Source of the DNA: CAVYGM01 sp963768025
GTDB taxonomy: Bacteria > Bacteroidota > Bacteroidia > Cytophagales > Spirosomataceae
Direction of reading: 5' to 3'
DNA length: 37,768 nucleotides
Assembly: GCA_963768025.1 (NCBI GenBank)
Contig: CAVYGM010000024.1
Location: forward strand, 1 to 37,768
The translations under genes and the position numbers were made by a program. Numbering within the stretch: position 1 is the stretch's first letter; each line of letters opens with the position of its first letter. This document shows, piece after piece, positions 34,930-37,768 of the stretch. The notes under the pieces were generated by a model. It worked only from the letters and a program-made list of their open reading frames with translations, was not told the origin of the DNA and made no database searches.

Positions 34930-36203
34930 TTACGAGAAAAATTCACTCATCACCTCCCCTACCCGCCACACTTCCTCAAAGGTATTGTACAGCGGCGTGG
35001 GGGCCAGGCGGATGCAGTTGGGCTCGCGCCAGTCGCCGATGATGCCTTTTTCGACCAGGGTATCAAATAGCTTTTTACCGTTCTCTTCCACCAATAGGGA
35101 AAGCTGGCAACCTCGGGCCGTAGGATCGCTGGGCGTCATGATGATAATGGGATTCCCGTATTTCTGGTTTATTTCCTGCAAGATAAATTCCAGATAGCCC
35201 GTCAGCCGCTCACTTTTGGCCCGCAGATTTTCGATACCCGCCTCTTCAAAAATAGCCAGCGAAGCACGGTGTACGGCCAGCGCCAGAATGGTAGGTGTAC
35301 TGAGCTGCCAGCCGTCGGCACCCGGCATGGGCACAAAGCCTTTGGTCATTTCAAAACGCCGGGCTTCGTCGTAACCCCACCAGCCCGCTAGGCGCGGAAG
35401 GTTCGCGCTATGGTGCTTCTCGTGCACAAAAATGCCAGATACGCCACCGGGGCCGGAATTGAGGTACTTGTAGGAGCACCAGATGGCAAAGTCCACGCCC
35501 CAGTCGTGCAGGCGCAGGGGGGCATTACCCACCGCGTGGGCCAGATCAAAACCCTACCGGAATGCCGTGCGCGTGGGCTTCGGCCGCGATTGTCTCCATC
35601 TCGAACACCTGCCCGGTATAGTAGTGCAGGCCACTCATCATCACCAACGCCAGGGTACCCTGATGCTCCCGGATGGCTTCCAGGATTTGTTCGGTTTTTA
35701 AGGTGTAGCTTCCTGACTCGGGCTTGATTTCGATGAGTACCTCAGCCGGATCGAGACCCCGGCTTCGTACATGGGTTTCGAGCGCGTACTGATCGGAGGG
35801 GAAGTCGCCGGCTACGGTAAGTATTTTGGTTTTACTCCCTTCGGGCCGGTAGAAGCTCGTCAGCATCAGGTGTAGGTTCACCGTCAGGTTGTTCATGGGG
35901 CATACCTCGGAGGGCAGCGCCCCTACTACCCGCGCCAGGGGTTCCTTGCAGTACTTGTGGTAATATAGCCAGGGCTCTTCGCCTTCAAACCAGCCCTCAA
36001 CACCGTGGTTTTGCCATACGTCCAGTTCGCGGTCCAACGCCTGCCGGGCCGAGGCGGGCTGCAAGCCCAGCGAGTTGCCACAGAGGTAGGTCAGCGGCTG
36101 ACCGTTTTTTTGGGGAATCAGGAAGTTGGGTACGGAAGGCCCGAAGAGAGTCGGTTTGATCCTGTTGCTGGGCGTACGGGAGGGTGTTCTGGTAATCGGG
36201 CAC
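34930..36203 (-). CDS. kynU: Kynureninase, two frame breaks
   Basis: PLP enzyme of tryptophan breakdown, cutting kynurenine to anthranilate and alanine (or 3-hydroxykynurenine to 3-hydroxyanthranilate). Start GTG 36203 reads PDYQNTLPYAQQQDQTDSLR; the next block is IPQKNGQPLTYLCGNSLGLQ. GDFPSDQYALETHVRSRGLD and SGLHYYTGQVFEMETIAAEA lead to the second break. The PLP lysine is in CSYKYLNSGPGGVSG. The end reads CIRLAPTPLYNTFEEVWRVG. Removing one base at about 36125 and one at 35552-35554 gives one frame of about 424 residues, normal for the family. No other kynurenine-pathway gene is in the window. Confidence 0.9.
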
Positions 36204-36297
36204 ATGATTTGTAGTGAAGAAGTATTATAAAATAAAAGCTCCTAAATTTAGTGATCTAATCTTTTAACCATTGCAACTTGCTTGATGTTCATCCACA

Positions 36298-36594
36298 ATG
36301 CTTACGGACTCGGCCAGAAAAAAATTGGTAGTGCTCCGCTCGATTGAATTTGAAACAATGAGTGGCAGGAATTGGGGGAATCTGGAAGATATTAGTTTGT
36401 ATGACGAGGTCGAAATGACTCAGTATTCGATGGAGCAGCATAAAACCATGAGCGATTATCTGGAAAAAACGCAAATCGCTCATGAGCATAAGCGGCTGAG
36501 TTTAGGGCATGTGTATTCAGCCAAAAAAGCCAGAGGCGTTGAGAAGGCGGGGCCTGCCCGGCCACGAGGGCAAAAGCGAGCATCGGCAAGGTAA
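36298..36594 (+). CDS. Doubtful small protein ending in a repeat copy
   Basis: An open frame of 98 codons starts MLTDSARKKLVVLRSIEFET and reads protein-like to about residue 62 (SLYDEVEMTQYSMEQHKTMS). From roughly residue 63 it runs through copy 3 of the modular repeat (VEKAGPARPRG...). It may be a real gene whose 3' end was replaced by the repeat, or not a gene. It is divergent from kynU. Confidence 0.35.
   Translation: MLTDSARKKLVVLRSIEFETMSGRNWGNLEDISLYDEVEMTQYSMEQHKTMSDYLEKTQIAHEHKRLSLGHVYSAKKARGVEKAGPARPRGQKRASAR
36484..36574 (+). repeat. Modular hairpin repeat, copy 3
   Basis: The upstream box GAGCATAAGCGGC is followed by a short hairpin (GGCTGA 36494-36499 with TCAGCC 36517-36522) and the conserved tail starting CAGAGGCGTTGAGA, then AGGCGGGGCC, GCCCGGCC and GAGGGCAA (36531-36574). 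It is about 29 kb from copies 1 and 2. Confidence 0.78.
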
Positions 36595-36711
36595 TAGTAT
36601 AAAAAGCAAAAGCATTTGAACTGTCTTCGACTGGATTGCCAATCGCTGATACGCCAGCCTCTATGCTCCCGATCAGAAGGGGAGATTCTGTACATTAAGC
36701 ATATCATTTCT

Positions 36712-37768
36712 TCACATACTCATCCGCATCAAACCGGGGGTAAGGCGTAGGTACACCTGCCCCGATACCGGATTTTTTCCGTAAAAAGGTTCGAGTGCTT
36801 TGTCCTGGGTATACACCGTCATTTGCCCACCGACCTGCACCAGCGTATTGGCAAAAGAGCCAATCTGTCGATTCAGTCCCAACGTGAGACTGGATACAGG
36901 AAATACTTCATCGTGGTCGAAGCCGTCCGGCTCCTCCACAAACAGCTCCTCGGTGGTTTTCTGCACCCATTCGTAACGCCCGTAGAGTGCCCATTTGTCC
37001 AATTGCAAATTGGATTCCAACAGCGCGGAGTGCTCACGATGATTATCGCCTTTGTCGTTTAAGCCCCACACCAGGCTGGTTGATATCCAGCGGGTGGGAC
37101 TGGTGAGCTGGTACGAATGCTGTACCGAAGCGGTGGTTCGCTCTACGTCTTCGTCGGGGTGGGTAGTTTCGGGGCTTGTGATAAAGCCTTTGGATACCTG
37201 TAAAGCCCAGTTGGCCGAGGGGTTGAACAGCAGTCGGTAGCTGTGGGAATCAAAGCGCGGGCGGTCGAAATCGTAACGGTTCTCGTCGGGTTCTCGGCCC
37301 GTAAACCGCGAGGCTTCTACCTTGAACTTTCCGTAGCGGATGCCCGCCGTCACTACCCCAAAGGTAATGTGGGTAGCATCCTGCCAGTGGTGGCCCAGGG
37401 TAGCGTTGGGGTTATTAAAAGCCGACATGCGGTGCATGAATGCCACAGGACCCAGGGCGGGCTCGCCGGGGTATCCTACGTAGATAGTGGCGTCGAGTTT
37501 GCTGCTAAAACGTTGGGTATAGCCAACGGACAACTCCGAATTAAGATCGTGCGGGTGCTGCCGGTCGATCAGGGGCTCTCCCTGCCAGGTTTCGCCGGAC
37601 TGGTACAGCAGCGGATAGCCCGCGCCACCATCAAAGAGCCGATCCAGCGACACCATGCTCCGGATCGTGAACAGGCCATTTCGGCCAACCTGCCGTTGGG
37701 CCATGCCCATGACCCAGTTGGGTACACTAACCTTGTTGTCCGCCCCTTTTTTGCCCGAATTATTGAAG
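36712..37768 (-). CDS. Partial outer-membrane beta-barrel-like protein
   Basis: The frame is open to the right edge of the window, so the N-terminus is missing; 351 residues are visible. Alternating aromatic and polar stretches (ELSVGYTQRFSSKLDATIYV, SHSYRLLFNPSANWALQVSK, VSSLTLGLNRQIGSFANTLV and SGQVYLRLTPGLM) and the terminal short strand suggest an outer-membrane barrel. RQHPHDLNSELSVG and the His/Asp-rich DDGFDHDEV-like segments hint at metal binding, which is only an impression. The family is not recognised. It ends at TGA 36712. Confidence 0.7.
   Translation of the reverse strand, partial: FNNSGKKGADNKVSVPNWVMGMAQRQVGRNGLFTIRSMVSLDRLFDGGAGYPLLYQSGETWQGEPLIDRQHPHDLNSELSVGYTQRFSSKLDATIYVGYPGEPALGPVAFMHRMSAFNNPNATLGHHWQDATHITFGVVTAGIRYGKFKVEASRFTGREPDENRYDFDRPRFDSHSYRLLFNPSANWALQVSKGFITSPETTHPDEDVERTTASVQHSYQLTSPTRWISTSLVWGLNDKGDNHREHSALLESNLQLDKWALYGRYEWVQKTTEELFVEEPDGFDHDEVFPVSSLTLGLNRQIGSFANTLVQVGGQMTVYTQDKALEPFYGKNPVSGQVYLRLTPGLMRMSM

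Noticed and set aside
1..37768. tRNA, rRNA or riboswitch genes
   Set aside because: I saw no tRNA cloverleaf, rRNA-like stretch or known riboswitch core on either strand by reading; a covariance-model search was not possible.

Overview
The window looks like a chromosomal segment from a Bacteroidota bacterium, most likely in the Cytophagales (Spirosoma/Dyadobacter-like). The reasons are the gene families (SMP-30/ScyD-type lipoproteins, DUF4886, a glucose/sorbosone dehydrogenase fused to PKD, cytochrome c and CBM-like parts, sulfatase, FG-GAP lipoprotein), the many secreted lipoproteins, weak Shine-Dalgarno sequences and roughly 50% GC. The lineage is inferred from this gene content, not from a marker gene.

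Layout. 1-193: 3' end of an unidentified gene. 497-1118: decayed second copy of the malate synthase 3' end plus its downstream block. 1169-2334: complete ISAs1-type insertion sequence with 15-bp inverted repeats and a 9-bp target duplication. 2464-3595: esterase lipoprotein. 3900-12192, all on the minus strand: a lactate-use cluster read as lctP - secreted unknown - lutA - lutB - lutC - malate synthase. Its gaps hold REP-like palindromes and two copies of a modular repeat. 12366-17208: small unknown protein, ScyD-like propeller lipoprotein, DUF2071, DUF4886, GNAT acetyltransferase and an unknown protein. 17779-24731: flavin monooxygenase, MFS transporter, glycine-zipper stress protein, stand-alone CheB, second propeller lipoprotein and an unknown protein. 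24888-28458: sulfatase, small lipoprotein and a haem-motif FG-GAP lipoprotein. 28536-28833: palindrome beside a RAYT transposase remnant. 29192-37768: sugar isomerase-like protein, dehalogenase-like hydrolase, multidomain PQQ sugar dehydrogenase, PIN toxin with antitoxin, kynureninase and a partial outer-membrane protein.

How genes work together. LctP would import lactate (or glycolate), LutABC would oxidise lactate to pyruvate, and malate synthase would join glyoxylate to acetyl-CoA. This reads as one C2/C3-acid utilisation block. The sulfatase, sugar dehydrogenase, sugar isomerase-like protein and propeller lipoproteins fit a polysaccharide- and sugar-processing lifestyle.

Data quality. 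Many conserved genes at 3.5-8.5 kb and 29-36 kb are broken by single-base frame changes, about 21 by my reading. Most are one extra G or C. Genes between 8.6 and 29 kb are clean. I read most of these as sequence errors rather than true pseudogenes and give corrected gene spans.

The most interesting non-coding signals are a three-copy repeat with constant ends but different hairpins, and a roughly five- to six-fold excess of the palindrome GGTACC.
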